Part shown: in pieces, positions 16,133-24,013 of the stretch
How positions within the stretch are numbered: the stretch's first letter is position 1
Layout of the letters: each line of letters begins with the position of its first letter
NCBI RefSeq assembly: GCF_026339935.1
Contig: NZ_JAPEPX010000001.1
Location: 496,001-560,000, forward strand
Direction: 5' to 3'
Origin: Streptomyces sp. NBC_01551
GTDB lineage: Bacteria; Actinomycetota; Actinomycetes; Streptomycetales; Streptomycetaceae
Length of the DNA stretch: 64,000 nucleotides
Translations under genes and position numbers: made by a program
The notes under the pieces: generated by a model
Told to the model about the DNA's origin: nothing
The model's input: only the letters and a program-made list of their open reading frames with translations
Database searches by the model: none

Positions 16133-16212
16133 AGGCCCTGTCGTCAAAGCGGCGCCCGGCCGCGGCGTCCGGCGCCGCGGGCCTGACCGGCGCCACGCTG
16201 ACGACACGCCCT
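16133..16212. repeat. 80-bp imperfect palindromic intergenic element
   Basis: The left arm GCCCTGTCGTCAAAGCGGCGCC (16136-16157) pairs with the right arm GGCGCCACGCTGACGACACGCCC (16189-16211), and inner GC-rich arms (CGGCGTCCGGCGCCGCGGGC) can also fold. Partial copies lie at 12077-12124 (right half) and 47831-47859 (left half). It encodes nothing. It fills the gap between the ROK and AlkB genes and touches the AlkB stop. MITE-like or REP-like; mobility not shown. Confidence 0.7.
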
Positions 16213-16888
16213 AGTCCGTCCCCGGCGCCGGCTGCCCGAGCCCGCCGACGCGGAGGGTGATGTTCAGCCGCCCGGTCAGGCCCAGCCCGGCCGGGGCGGT
16301 CCCGGGCAGCACCCTCGGCACCCCGTGATACGCCAGCCGGCTCGGACCGCCGAAGACGAACAGGTCCCCGCTGCGCAGCTCGACGTCCCGGTACGGGCGT
16401 CCGCGCGAGGCGGTGTTGCCGAACCGGAAGACGCAGGCGTCGCCGAGGCTGAGGGAGACCACCGGGGCCGCGGACTTCTCCTCGGCGTCGCGGTGCATGC
16501 CCATCCGGGCGTCCGTGTCGTAGAAGTTGATCAGCGCGATGTCGTAGGAGGCTGTGGTGCCGTCGACGGCGTCGCCGTACGCGGCGGCCACGGCGTCCCG
16601 GCCCAGTTGCGCGAGCCATCCCGGCATCGGCTTCACCGGCGCCCCGTCGCCGTCGACGGCCGTGCGGGCGTAGGCGTACGGGTACCAGTGCAGCCCGAGG
16701 CACACCTGCCGGGCGGTCATCGTCCCGCCGCCGGGCGTGCGCACCGTCCGCAGCCCGGCGGGCGGGCGCGCCCACTCCCGGCAGGCGGCGAGCAGCTCCC
16801 GCTGCCGCTCCGGTCCGAGCCAGTCGGGCACGTGCACCGCGCCGGGGGCGATCAGGGTCCGCTCGCGCGGGAAGAGTTCCCCGTCCAT
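16211..16888 (-). CDS. alkB: AlkB-like Fe(II)/2-oxoglutarate DNA repair dioxygenase
   Basis: A 225-residue cytoplasmic enzyme that removes alkyl groups from damaged bases by oxidation. The iron ligands are visible as MGMHRDAEE (H-x-D) and a distal His in AYHGVPRV; the 2-oxoglutarate arginines lie in RLNITLR at the C-terminus. The nucleotide-recognition region LGLHWYPYAYA is typical of bacterial AlkB. Length fits. Start ATG 16888, divergent from the mycothiol-dependent enzyme with only 37 bp between starts, so the two promoters must overlap. No ada or other adaptive-response gene is nearby. Confidence 0.92.
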   Translation of the reverse strand: MDGELFPRERTLIAPGAVHVPDWLGPERQRELLAACREWARPPAGLRTVRTPGGGTMTARQVCLGLHWYPYAYARTAVDGDGAPVKPMPGWLAQLGRDAVAAAYGDAVDGTTASYDIALINFYDTDARMGMHRDAEEKSAAPVVSLSLGDACVFRFGNTASRGRPYRDVELRSGDLFVFGGPSRLAYHGVPRVLPGTAPAGLGLTGRLNITLRVGGLGQPAPGTD

Positions 16889-16925
16889 GCCTCCATTGTC
16901 GGCGGTGGCCTGGGAGACTCCGGCC

Positions 16926-17675
16926 ATGACCATGAAGACGGATGACTTCGTGAAGACGCTGGTACGGGAAGGCGAGCTGCTCGCCGACACCGCGGAACGG
17001 GCGGGTACGGAGGCCCCGGTGCCCACGTGTCCGCAGTGGCGGGTCTCGGATCTGCTGCGGCACACGGGCGCGGTGCACCGCTGGGCGGCCGGGTTCGTCG
17101 CGGAGGCGGTCGTGGACCCGGTGCCGTTCCCGGACGCGCCCGAACTGGTCGGCCCGGAGCTGCTGGCGTGGTTCCGCGAGGGGCACGCGGACCTCGTCCG
17201 CACCCTGGCCGGGGCCCCGGCCGATGTGCAGTGCTGGACTTTCCTGCCGACGGCCGCGCCCTCGCCGCTGGCCTTCTGGGCGCGGCGCCAGGCGCACGAG
17301 ACGGCCGTCCACCGGATGGACGCCGAGGCGGCGCTGGGCGTCGAGTTCGCTCCGGTGGACCCCGAGTTCGCGGAGGACGGGGTGGACGAGCTGCTCACCG
17401 GTTTCCACGCGCGCCCGCGCAGCCGGGTGCGGACCCCGGAGCCCCGGGTGCTGCGGGTCCGGGCGGCCGACACCGGGGCGGTGTGGACCGTACACCTGTC
17501 CGCGGAGCCGCCGCGGACGGTGGTGGGGGACACGGGCGAGCTGGTGGACTGCGAGGTGACCGATACGGCGGCCTGGCTGTACGCGGCCCTGTGGAACCGG
17601 CTCCCGCTGGCCGGGCCGGGGGTGTCGGGCGACCTGGACCTGGCCCGGCTGTGGATCGAGACGGGCCGCGTCTGA
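16926..17675 (+). CDS. Maleylpyruvate isomerase family mycothiol-dependent enzyme
   Basis: A 249-residue protein of the DinB-like four-helix MDMPI family. The metal site is read as His in LLRHTGAVHRW (about residue 48) and the HETAVHRMDAE motif (about 130). The C-terminal domain (about 165-249) is the smaller MDMPI_C type. These enzymes use mycothiol, the actinobacterial thiol, for isomerisation or conjugation; the substrate differs among paralogues and cannot be read here. Two starts, ATG 16926 and ATG 16932, are possible. The stop codon lies inside the first of three 32-bp tandem repeats. Confidence 0.85.
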   Translation: MTMKTDDFVKTLVREGELLADTAERAGTEAPVPTCPQWRVSDLLRHTGAVHRWAAGFVAEAVVDPVPFPDAPELVGPELLAWFREGHADLVRTLAGAPADVQCWTFLPTAAPSPLAFWARRQAHETAVHRMDAEAALGVEFAPVDPEFAEDGVDELLTGFHARPRSRVRTPEPRVLRVRAADTGAVWTVHLSAEPPRTVVGDTGELVDCEVTDTAAWLYAALWNRLPLAGPGVSGDLDLARLWIETGRV

Positions 17676-17755
17676 CCGGAGGCGTCCTTGTGACGGGCCG
17701 CGCCTGACCAGAGGCGTCCTTGTGACGGGCCGCGCCTGACCGGAAGCGTCCTTGT
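17660..17755. repeat. Three 32-bp tandem repeats with small hairpins
   Basis: Units at 17660-17691, 17692-17723 and 17724-17755 differ at only two or three positions; a fragment follows to 17769. Each holds CGCCTGACCAGAGGCG or a close variant, a 5-bp hairpin. Unit one includes the stop of the mycothiol gene. They could terminate transcription or be a variable-number locus. Confidence 0.85.
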
Positions 17756-17787
17756 GAGAGGCCGACGCGCGATGTGACACTGCGCGC

Positions 17788-18039
17788 ATGGGGCGACGTA
17801 CGCAGGCGGACCGTGACGCGATCACCGTCGAGATCGCGTACGCCGTGTTCAGCGGGATCTTCGTGGCCGCCCTGGTCTTCGGGGCGGTCGCCGGCCCGGC
17901 GCTGGTCTTCTCGCTCCCGGAAGCCGCGCGCCGCGCCCTGACGGTGACGGGCCCGGTCCTGGCCGCGGCGGTCTTCCTGCTCCGCGCGGTCCACGTACTG
18001 TGGCGCTTCGCCCGCCGCCCCGCGCACGACGGCCGTTAG
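17788..18039 (+). CDS. DUF6332 family small membrane protein
   Basis: An 83-residue protein with two membrane helices (about 16-38, YAVFSGIFVAALVFGAVAGPA, and 48-66, LTVTGPVLAAAVFLLRAVHVLW) and short charged ends (MGRRTQADRD; RFARRPAHDGR). It matches the Streptomyces family I remember as DUF6332, of unknown function. It has its own start at ATG 17788 directly behind the tandem repeats and is convergent with the DoxX gene. Confidence 0.75.
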   Translation: MGRRTQADRDAITVEIAYAVFSGIFVAALVFGAVAGPALVFSLPEAARRALTVTGPVLAAAVFLLRAVHVLWRFARRPAHDGR

Positions 18040-18069
18040 GCACCCGCCGTACCGGTGCTCTCCCGGTCG

Positions 18070-18612
18070 TCAGTCCCGGATGAGCAGGACGATGAGTCCC
18101 ACGACGACGCCCAGCACCACCGCGAGCACGGAGTACCGGGGCCGCGACTCGCGCAGTACGGGGAGGAAGTGGTCGACGGAGAAGCGGCCCGGCCCGGTGA
18201 GCGTGAGGGTGAGGGCCCCGGCGAGCAGCAGCACTTCGAGTTCGACGCCCTTCGGGGGGAAGAAGGCGCTGAGCCCCCGCACGTCGAGGACGTTGATGAA
18301 GATGCCGATCAGGGCCGCGCCGGCGAGCGGGGTGAGCAGGCCGAGGGCGAGGCCGAGGCCGCCCAGGGTCTCGGAGAGACCGGCGATGACGGCCATGGCG
18401 TCCCCGGCGGGGTATCCGGCCAGCGTGAAGCCCTTGCCGGTCGCGGAGAGCCCGGGACCGCCGAACCATCCGAAGAGCTTCTGCATGCCGTGGCCGACCA
18501 TGGAGAGGCCGACGACGAGCCGGAGCACCAGCAGGCCGACGTCGTGGGTCACGGTGGTGCCGGGGGCCGACGCGGGGGCGAACATCGGGCGGTCCCATCG
18601 TTCTTGCGCCAT
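18070..18612 (-). CDS. DoxX family membrane protein
   Basis: A 180-residue protein with four membrane helices. DoxX signatures: LRLVVGLSMVGHGMQKLFGWFGG near residue 30 and GLSETLGGLGLALGLLTPLAG. A fifth C-terminal helix (SVLAVVLGVVVGLIVLLIRD) ends the protein. Family members are quinone-linked or thiol-redox-associated membrane proteins; exact activity is unsettled. I chose ATG 18612 (MAQERWDRPMFAPAS) over the in-frame start 13 codons upstream because GGGACG precedes it. Monocistronic. Confidence 0.85.
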   Translation of the reverse strand: MAQERWDRPMFAPASAPGTTVTHDVGLLVLRLVVGLSMVGHGMQKLFGWFGGPGLSATGKGFTLAGYPAGDAMAVIAGLSETLGGLGLALGLLTPLAGAALIGIFINVLDVRGLSAFFPPKGVELEVLLLAGALTLTLTGPGRFSVDHFLPVLRESRPRYSVLAVVLGVVVGLIVLLIRD

Positions 18613-18777
18613 GGACGTCCCGTTCTTCCGGCACCGGTGAGCGACGGCCACCCTATGCCGCGCGTCCGCGATGACCTGGCCGCAACGGCGGCGGGCCGTA
18701 TCGACGACCCGTTCGGCCGCAGATCAACGGCGCGGACGGCCCGGGCCCGGGCCCCGGGGCCTTCACGGCGTCGCCGT

Positions 18778-19776
18778 CTAGCCGAGGTCGGCCGCGTACG
18801 CGGTCTGGGCGCGGTACGGCCAGGCGGGGCCCGCGTTCCAGGGGTTGGGCATGACCGTGCTGGTGGCGTACGCGTAGCCCGCGCCGCGGGCGAAGGCCGC
18901 GCGGAGGGTGGCGCGCATCGCCGCGGCGTCGGGGACGTCGTGGACGAGGTGCCAGAACGCGGTGCCGTCCGGGTCGAGTTCGGTGCCCGGGCGGTAGCCC
19001 TCTTCACCGTCGAAGACGTTGCCGCCGGGCCAGCCGTCGGACATGTACGCCTCGTACGTGTCCTCGTACGTGACGAAGACGTCGGCCGTGCGGTGGCCGG
19101 GCTCCAGGTAGCAGTCCGCGATGGCGGTCCCGGGGTTGTTGACGACCAGGTCGGGGACGCCGGGACCGGCGGCGTTCATGGTGTCCTCGACGTAGCGGCG
19201 GAGCTGCGCGTAGTGGTCGCGGGTGGCGTTGGCGGGGCCGCAGTCGCGGCTGACGACGTCGAAGAAGATGCCGTCCACGTGGAGGCGGCCGTCGGGGGTC
19301 TTGAGGTAGTTGTCGACGGAGGCCTTGACGGCGGCGAGGCCGCGGTTGCCGTTGTCGGTGTGGACGTAGCCGAGCACCTTGGGCCGCTCGCCGGTGGCCG
19401 TGGTCCCGGCGCGCAGGGCGTCGGCGCGGGCCTGCCAGGGGGCGTCGAACGGGGCGTCGCCGTTGCCGGGGTTGAGGACGACGACCGAGGCGGCCGGGCC
19501 GGTGGCGGTGAGTTCCGCGAGCATGCGGTCGTCGGCCCATACGTACGCGGGGACGGCGATCTCCAGGCCCCGTACGCCGGGTATCCGGGGTCTGGGGGCC
19601 GGCGCCGCCGCGGGTCTCGCCTCCTTGGCGAGAGACCCGGCGGATCCGGCGGACCCGGTGGCCCCGGCCGCGCCCCTGGCGGCACCGGCCGCCTCGGTCA
19701 CCCCGGGCGCCGGGGCGGCCAGTGCGGCGGTGAGCAGGACGGCGTACAGGGCCTTCACGGCGCGGTCGGGGGCCAT
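18778..19776 (-). CDS. Secreted spherulation-specific family 4 protein
   Basis: A 332-residue exported protein. A signal peptide covers residues 1-28 (VKALYAVLLTAALAAPAPG), followed by an Ala/Gly linker and a TIM-barrel-like domain from about 60. Spherulin-4 signatures: VVVLNPGNGDAPF, VLGYVHTDNGNR and VDGIFFDVVSRDC, where the acidic residues match the active site of GH135 hydrolases. Relatives cleave amino-sugar polymers or are structural. Start ATG 19776 has GGAGGA 6 nt upstream. It lies alone; regulation unknown. Confidence 0.85.
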   Translation of the reverse strand: MAPDRAVKALYAVLLTAALAAPAPGVTEAAGAARGAAGATGSAGSAGSLAKEARPAAAPAPRPRIPGVRGLEIAVPAYVWADDRMLAELTATGPAASVVVLNPGNGDAPFDAPWQARADALRAGTTATGERPKVLGYVHTDNGNRGLAAVKASVDNYLKTPDGRLHVDGIFFDVVSRDCGPANATRDHYAQLRRYVEDTMNAAGPGVPDLVVNNPGTAIADCYLEPGHRTADVFVTYEDTYEAYMSDGWPGGNVFDGEEGYRPGTELDPDGTAFWHLVHDVPDAAAMRATLRAAFARGAGYAYATSTVMPNPWNAGPAWPYRAQTAYAADLG

Positions 19777-19976
19777 GACTGTTCCTCCGGCGAGGACGGG
19801 GGCGGGGCGTCGGCGGAGCGGGGGCGCGACCCGAGGAACAGTAGACGGGCGGCAAGCCGGTGAAAGCCGAACCACCCGCATTGGTGTGAGGAACAGAAGA
19901 GCGGGCTGTCACCTCATCATGTGAATGTCCGTCGTGAATCTCCGTCAGGGCCGTGTCACACCCGGGTCATGCCGTG

Positions 19977-20675
19977 TCATACGGACGGCAGCCCGACCTC
20001 GTGCGCCAGTCGGCCGGCGGCGTGCGTGAAGAAGGCGTCACGGTCCTCGACCACCCGGTTGAACTGGCCGAACACGTCGAAGGAGATGAGGCCGACCAGC
20101 TGCGCCCAGGCCGCGACCAGCGCGGCGGTCGCCTCCGGGGGCAGGCCCTCGGCGAAGTCCGCGACCATCCGCTCGGCTTCGGGGCGCAGGGCGGCGGGCA
20201 GCGGCGGCAGGGCGAGGCCGCGGCCCTGGTGGGCGGCGCGGGCGATGCCGATCAAGGTGTTGCCGACGCGGGCGGCGGGACCGACGGTGTCCATCGGGGC
20301 GCTGTAGCCGGGGACCGGGGAGCCGTAGATGAGCGAGTACTCGTGCGGGTGCGCCAGCGCCCAGGCGCGGACGGCCTCACAGACCGCCACCCAGCGGGCG
20401 CGGGGCTGTTCGCCGGCGGCGACGGCGCGGGTGTCGGCCTCCTCGGCGGCGGCGCCGACGCTGTCGTAGGCGTCGACGATCAGCGCGGTGAGCAGTTCGT
20501 CGCGGCTGGGGAAGTAGCGGTAGAGGGCCGAGGAGACCATGCCGAGCTCGCGGGCGACGGCGCGCAGCGAGAGTTTGGCCGCGCCCTCGGCGGCGAGCAT
20601 GCGGCGCGCCTCGTCCTTGATGGCGGCGGTGACCTCGATGCGGGCCCGTTCCCTGGCCCCTCGCACGGTGCTCAT
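19977..20675 (-). CDS. TetR/AcrR family regulator (WHG-domain type)
   Basis: A 232-residue repressor with an N-terminal TetR helix-turn-helix (residues 10-58; LSLRAVARELGMVSSALYRYFPSRDEL) and a WHG-type C-terminal ligand domain (HPHEYSLIYGSPVPGYSAP). I start at ATG 20675 (MSTVRGARERAR); an in-frame start 10 codons upstream lacks support. It is divergent from a deazaflavin-dependent reductase and two perfect palindromes lie between them, so it very likely represses both itself and that gene. The inducer is unknown. Confidence 0.9.
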   Translation of the reverse strand: MSTVRGARERARIEVTAAIKDEARRMLAAEGAAKLSLRAVARELGMVSSALYRYFPSRDELLTALIVDAYDSVGAAAEEADTRAVAAGEQPRARWVAVCEAVRAWALAHPHEYSLIYGSPVPGYSAPMDTVGPAARVGNTLIGIARAAHQGRGLALPPLPAALRPEAERMVADFAEGLPPEATAALVAAWAQLVGLISFDVFGQFNRVVEDRDAFFTHAAGRLAHEVGLPSV

Positions 20676-20736
20676 GCGGGCCAGTCTGCCATGCGGGTGG
20701 AGCACTGCCCAAAAATCGGAGCACCGATCCCTTCAG

Positions 20737-20808
20737 AGAGCAGTGCTCTTGCTTTGGTGCGCCGCTCCGTGCACACTGGGCAGTGCACCGAAACGAGAGC
20801 ACTGCTCT
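20737..20808. promoter_or_regulatory. Two palindromic TetR operators in the divergent promoter
   Basis: AGAGCA-G-TGCTCT at 20737-20749 and AGAGCA-C-TGCTCT at 20796-20808 are exact palindromes apart from the centre base and are reverse complements of each other. The second extends to GAGAGCACTGCTCTC. They are 59 bp apart; a weaker half site, GGAGCACTGCCC, lies at 20699-20710. They flank the likely promoters of the TetR gene and the reductase. Confidence 0.75.
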
Positions 20809-20828
20809 CCCAAGCCCCGGAGGCCACC

Positions 20829-21287
20829 ATGAACGCGCCCACCCCGCACTACGTCCAGGCCGGTCCGCTCGCCATCCGCTTCAACGCGCTTTTCGGCAAG
20901 CTCGCCCGCCACGGGATCAGCCTGGCCGGCAGCGCGGAGCTGTCGGTGCGCGGCCGCACGTCCGGCCAGATGCAGCGGATCCCGGTCAACCCGCACACCC
21001 ACGAGGGCGAGCAGTACCTGGTCTCGGCCCGCGGCCACTCCCAGTGGGTGCGCAACATGCGGGTCGCCGGCGGCGGGGAGCTGCGGGTGGGCCGCAAGGT
21101 GCGCGCCTTCACGGTCACCGAGGTCACCGACCCCGCGGCCAAGGCCGCCGTGCTGCGGACGTACCTGCAGAAGTGGGGCTGGGAGGTGAACCGCTTCTTC
21201 AACGGCGTCACCGCCCGATCCTCCGAAGCGGAACTCCAGGCGGCTTCCGCCGATCACCCGGTCTTCCGACTCACGACCTCAAACTGA
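20829..21287 (+). CDS. Deazaflavin (F420)-dependent nitroreductase-family protein
   Basis: A 152-residue split-barrel protein. The core motifs are LSVRGRTSGQMQRIPVNP and YLVSARGHSQWVRNMRV, which match the F420-dependent Ddn family (DUF385). It has the short N-terminal helix used for membrane contact in Ddn. Such enzymes reduce quinones, nitro compounds or fatty acids using F420H2. Start ATG 20829 follows GGAGGCC closely. It lies next to its probable repressor, so it likely responds to a toxic or redox-active substrate. Confidence 0.87.
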   Translation: MNAPTPHYVQAGPLAIRFNALFGKLARHGISLAGSAELSVRGRTSGQMQRIPVNPHTHEGEQYLVSARGHSQWVRNMRVAGGGELRVGRKVRAFTVTEVTDPAAKAAVLRTYLQKWGWEVNRFFNGVTARSSEAELQAASADHPVFRLTTSN

Positions 21288-21434
21288 TCCGCCCCCGTCG
21301 GCCGTGCCCGCTTCGACCGTGCGGGCGATCTGCGGCGTCCCCGCCGCGCGAGCACACCTGTCCTGACGGCCCGTCATGTTTGGCTGGACCTTCGCCCCGC
21401 CCGGCCTTCGTGCCCGGTCGAGAAGGAGAGTCCC

Positions 21435-22466
21435 GTGCCCCGTATGGTCCGTCTGCCACGTATCGCCGGTGCCGGCGCCGTAGCCGTCGCCCTCGCCGTG
21501 CTCGCGTCCGCCCCCAGCGCCGGCGCCGCCGTCTTCGCCGAGCCTCCGCCGTCGACGCTGCCGGCCCCGGCCCCCGCCGCGCCCCTGTCGCTCGTGGACC
21601 CGCACATCGTCAAGCACTTCGACCTCGCGAAGGGCCAGACCCCGGAGAACATCGCCCTGGAGCCCGACGGTTCCGTCGACCTGACGTTCGCGCTCGCCCG
21701 CCAGGTCGCACGCGTGGACAAGCGCGGTCACACCCGGACCATCGCCACCCTGCCCGCCGTGGCGGACCCCCAGACACCGCTCATCGGCGTCGCCGTCACG
21801 ACCGGCCTCGTACGGGCCCACGACGGCACCCTCTACGTCGGCTACGCCACCGGAACCGAGGCCAACGGCATCTGGCGGATCACCCCGGACGGCGAGGTCA
21901 GCCAGTTCACCGGCGCCGACGTGCCGGCCGACGCCTTCCTCAACGGCCTCGCGATCGACGAGCACCGAGGCGTCCTCTACGCCGCCGACTCCTACCTCGG
22001 GCAGGTGTGGCGGATCTCCCTCGACGACGGCTCGGCGACGGCCTGGGCCACCGACCCCGAGCTCGAACCCGTCGACCTCATCGGCGCGAACGGCATCAAG
22101 GTGCGCAAGGACTCGGTCTGGGTCTCCAACTTCGACCAGGGCACACTGCTGCGGATCCCGGTCGAGGCGGACGGGTCCGCGGGCCCGGTCGAGACCCGCG
22201 CCACCGACCTCGCCGGCATCGACGACTTCGCCTTCGCCGGGCACGGCGAGACGGTCCTGGCCGCCCTGAACTCCACCAGCGAGGTCGCCGCGGTCCAGCG
22301 CGACGGCTCGCACAGCATTCTGCTGACGGCGGCCGACGGGCTGTCCAACCCCACCTCCGTGGCCGTGAACGGGCAGAAGGTCTACGTCCCGAGCGGCGCC
22401 TTCAACACCCAGACCGACCCGAACCTGCTGCTCGCCCGCCTGGAGAAGCACCGCCCCAAGCCGTGA
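21435..22466 (+). CDS. Secreted SMP-30/NHL-type beta-propeller protein
   Basis: A 343-residue exported protein. A signal peptide ends near residue 32 (VAVALAVLASAPSAGAA). The mature part has about six blades with repeats of the type G-x-L-Y-V-G-Y, IWRITPDGEV, GLAIDEHRGVLYAAD and SNFDQGTLLRIPV, like SMP-30/gluconolactonase and Vgb. The start is GTG 21435 with AAGGAGAG 5 nt upstream. No catalytic residue can be assigned with confidence. It is convergent with the flavoprotein gene across a strong terminator. Confidence 0.82.
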   Translation: MPRMVRLPRIAGAGAVAVALAVLASAPSAGAAVFAEPPPSTLPAPAPAAPLSLVDPHIVKHFDLAKGQTPENIALEPDGSVDLTFALARQVARVDKRGHTRTIATLPAVADPQTPLIGVAVTTGLVRAHDGTLYVGYATGTEANGIWRITPDGEVSQFTGADVPADAFLNGLAIDEHRGVLYAADSYLGQVWRISLDDGSATAWATDPELEPVDLIGANGIKVRKDSVWVSNFDQGTLLRIPVEADGSAGPVETRATDLAGIDDFAFAGHGETVLAALNSTSEVAAVQRDGSHSILLTAADGLSNPTSVAVNGQKVYVPSGAFNTQTDPNLLLARLEKHRPKP

Positions 22467-22476
22467 CCGGCCGACG

Positions 22477-22513
22477 CCGTCGGGGGCCCGGCAGCACGCC
22501 GGGCCCCCGACGG
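22477..22513. terminator. Bidirectional terminator, 16-bp perfect stem
   Basis: CCGTCGGGGGCCCGGC at 22477-22492 pairs exactly with 22498-22513 around AGCAC. It lies between two convergent genes, 11 bp past one stop and 14 bp from the other, so it can serve both. Confidence 0.85.
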
Positions 22514-22527
22514 ATCGGCGCCGCCCG

Positions 22528-23823
22528 TCAGCTCCCGCCGCCCCGCGCCTGCCGGTTGTCCAGCGCGTGCAGCGCCCTGCGGGCCAGCGGGTACGTCCGT
22601 ACCAGGTCGGCCAGCGTCGTCGAGCCGCGCACGATCCGGGCGAACGACGTCCACGCCGGCCGGAAACCGGTGATCGCGGCGTGCAGCAGCCCCGGCCGGG
22701 CCTCGAACAAGGTCAGCATCCGCTTGCCGACGCCCATCTCCACACCCAGCCCCGCCTTCACCGCGAAGGCGTAGTTGAGGGCCTGGCGCCGCGCGTCCAC
22801 CGCGTCCTGCGCCTCTGAGATCTTCACGGCCCACTCCCCCGCGAGCCGCCCCGAGCGCAGCGCGAAGGAGATGCCCTCCCGGGTCCACGGCTCCAGCAGC
22901 CCGGCCGCGTCGCCCGCGACCAGCACCCGGCCGCGCGAGAGCGGCGATTCGGGCTTGCGGCAGCGGGTCAGGTGCCCGGAGGAGACGGCCGGCTCGAAGC
23001 CGGCGAGGCCCAGGCGGGCGATGAAGTCGTCCAGGTACCGCTTGGTCGCGGCGCCCTCGCCCTTCGCCGAGATGACCCCGACGGTGAGGGTGTCGCCCTT
23101 GGGGAAGACCCAGCCGTAGCTGCCGGGCAGCGGGCCCCAGTCGATGAGCACCCGGCCCTTCCAGTCCGCGGCGACCGTCTGCGGAACCGGGATCTCCGCC
23201 TCCAGGCCGAGGTCGACGGTGTCCATCTCGACGCCCACGTGCGCGCCGATCCGGCTCGCGCTGCCGTCCGCGCCGACAACCGCCCGGGCCAGCACGGTCT
23301 CGCCGTCCGCGAGGACGACGGCCACGGTGCGCCGGTCGGGCACCGCCGCGCCGTGCTGCTCGACTCGCGCCACGGCCGTCCCGGTACGGACGGTCGCGCC
23401 GGCCTTCTCCGCTTCGGCGACCAGGCCCGCGTCGAACTCCGGCCGGTTGATGAGCCCGAACAGCATCTGCTTCGAGCGCCGGGTCCGCGTCAGCTTGCCG
23501 TTGTGGGAGAAGGTGACCGCGTGGATGCGGTCCTTCAGGGGCAGCACGAAGCCCGGCGGGAGGGCATCGCGCGAGGGGCCGATGATGCCGCCGCCGCAGG
23601 TCTTGTAGCGGGGCAGCTCGGCCTTCTCCAGCAGCAGGACGCGCCGCCCCGCCGTCGCCGCCGCGTGCGCGGCCGAGGCGCCGGCCGGGCCGGCCCCGAC
23701 CACGACCACGTCCCACACCTCACCGGTCCCCCCGGCGACCTCCTCGCCCGCCCCCTGAGCGGCCCGCCCCGAACCTTCGCCGTGTACGTCGTCTGCGCCG
23801 TGTACGTCGTCGTCGCTGCTCAC
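22528..23823 (-). CDS. Geranylgeranyl reductase family FAD oxidoreductase
   Basis: A 431-residue flavoprotein. FAD motifs: VVVVGAGPAGASAAH near residue 28, KAELPRYKTCGGGIIG, and VLVAGDAAGLLEPWTREGI near 300. The pattern is that of geranylgeranyl reductases and related prenyl-lipid saturases (ChlP/GGR). In actinomycetes such enzymes hydrogenate menaquinone or other isoprenoid chains; which one applies here is not settled. I chose the GTG at 23823 as start; the N-terminal 25 residues are Asp/Gly-rich and probably disordered. Monocistronic. Confidence 0.85.
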   Translation of the reverse strand: MSSDDDVHGADDVHGEGSGRAAQGAGEEVAGGTGEVWDVVVVGAGPAGASAAHAAATAGRRVLLLEKAELPRYKTCGGGIIGPSRDALPPGFVLPLKDRIHAVTFSHNGKLTRTRRSKQMLFGLINRPEFDAGLVAEAEKAGATVRTGTAVARVEQHGAAVPDRRTVAVVLADGETVLARAVVGADGSASRIGAHVGVEMDTVDLGLEAEIPVPQTVAADWKGRVLIDWGPLPGSYGWVFPKGDTLTVGVISAKGEGAATKRYLDDFIARLGLAGFEPAVSSGHLTRCRKPESPLSRGRVLVAGDAAGLLEPWTREGISFALRSGRLAGEWAVKISEAQDAVDARRQALNYAFAVKAGLGVEMGVGKRMLTLFEARPGLLHAAITGFRPAWTSFARIVRGSTTLADLVRTYPLARRALHALDNRQARGGGS

Positions 23824-24013
23824 GATGTGCTGCTGCTCCTGATCACGCTGTTGCTCGGATGCCGGGGAAATCCTACGGCGAGAGACCGCCCCGGCCGGCT
23901 GTGCCCGGCTGTGCGAGGATCGGGGCTGTCTTTCGCCGTGCCCGCATGCGCACACCCCGCGTACGCGGGCGGCGTACACGGAGTACAACGTCGCACCCAA
24001 AAGGAGCGTGCCC

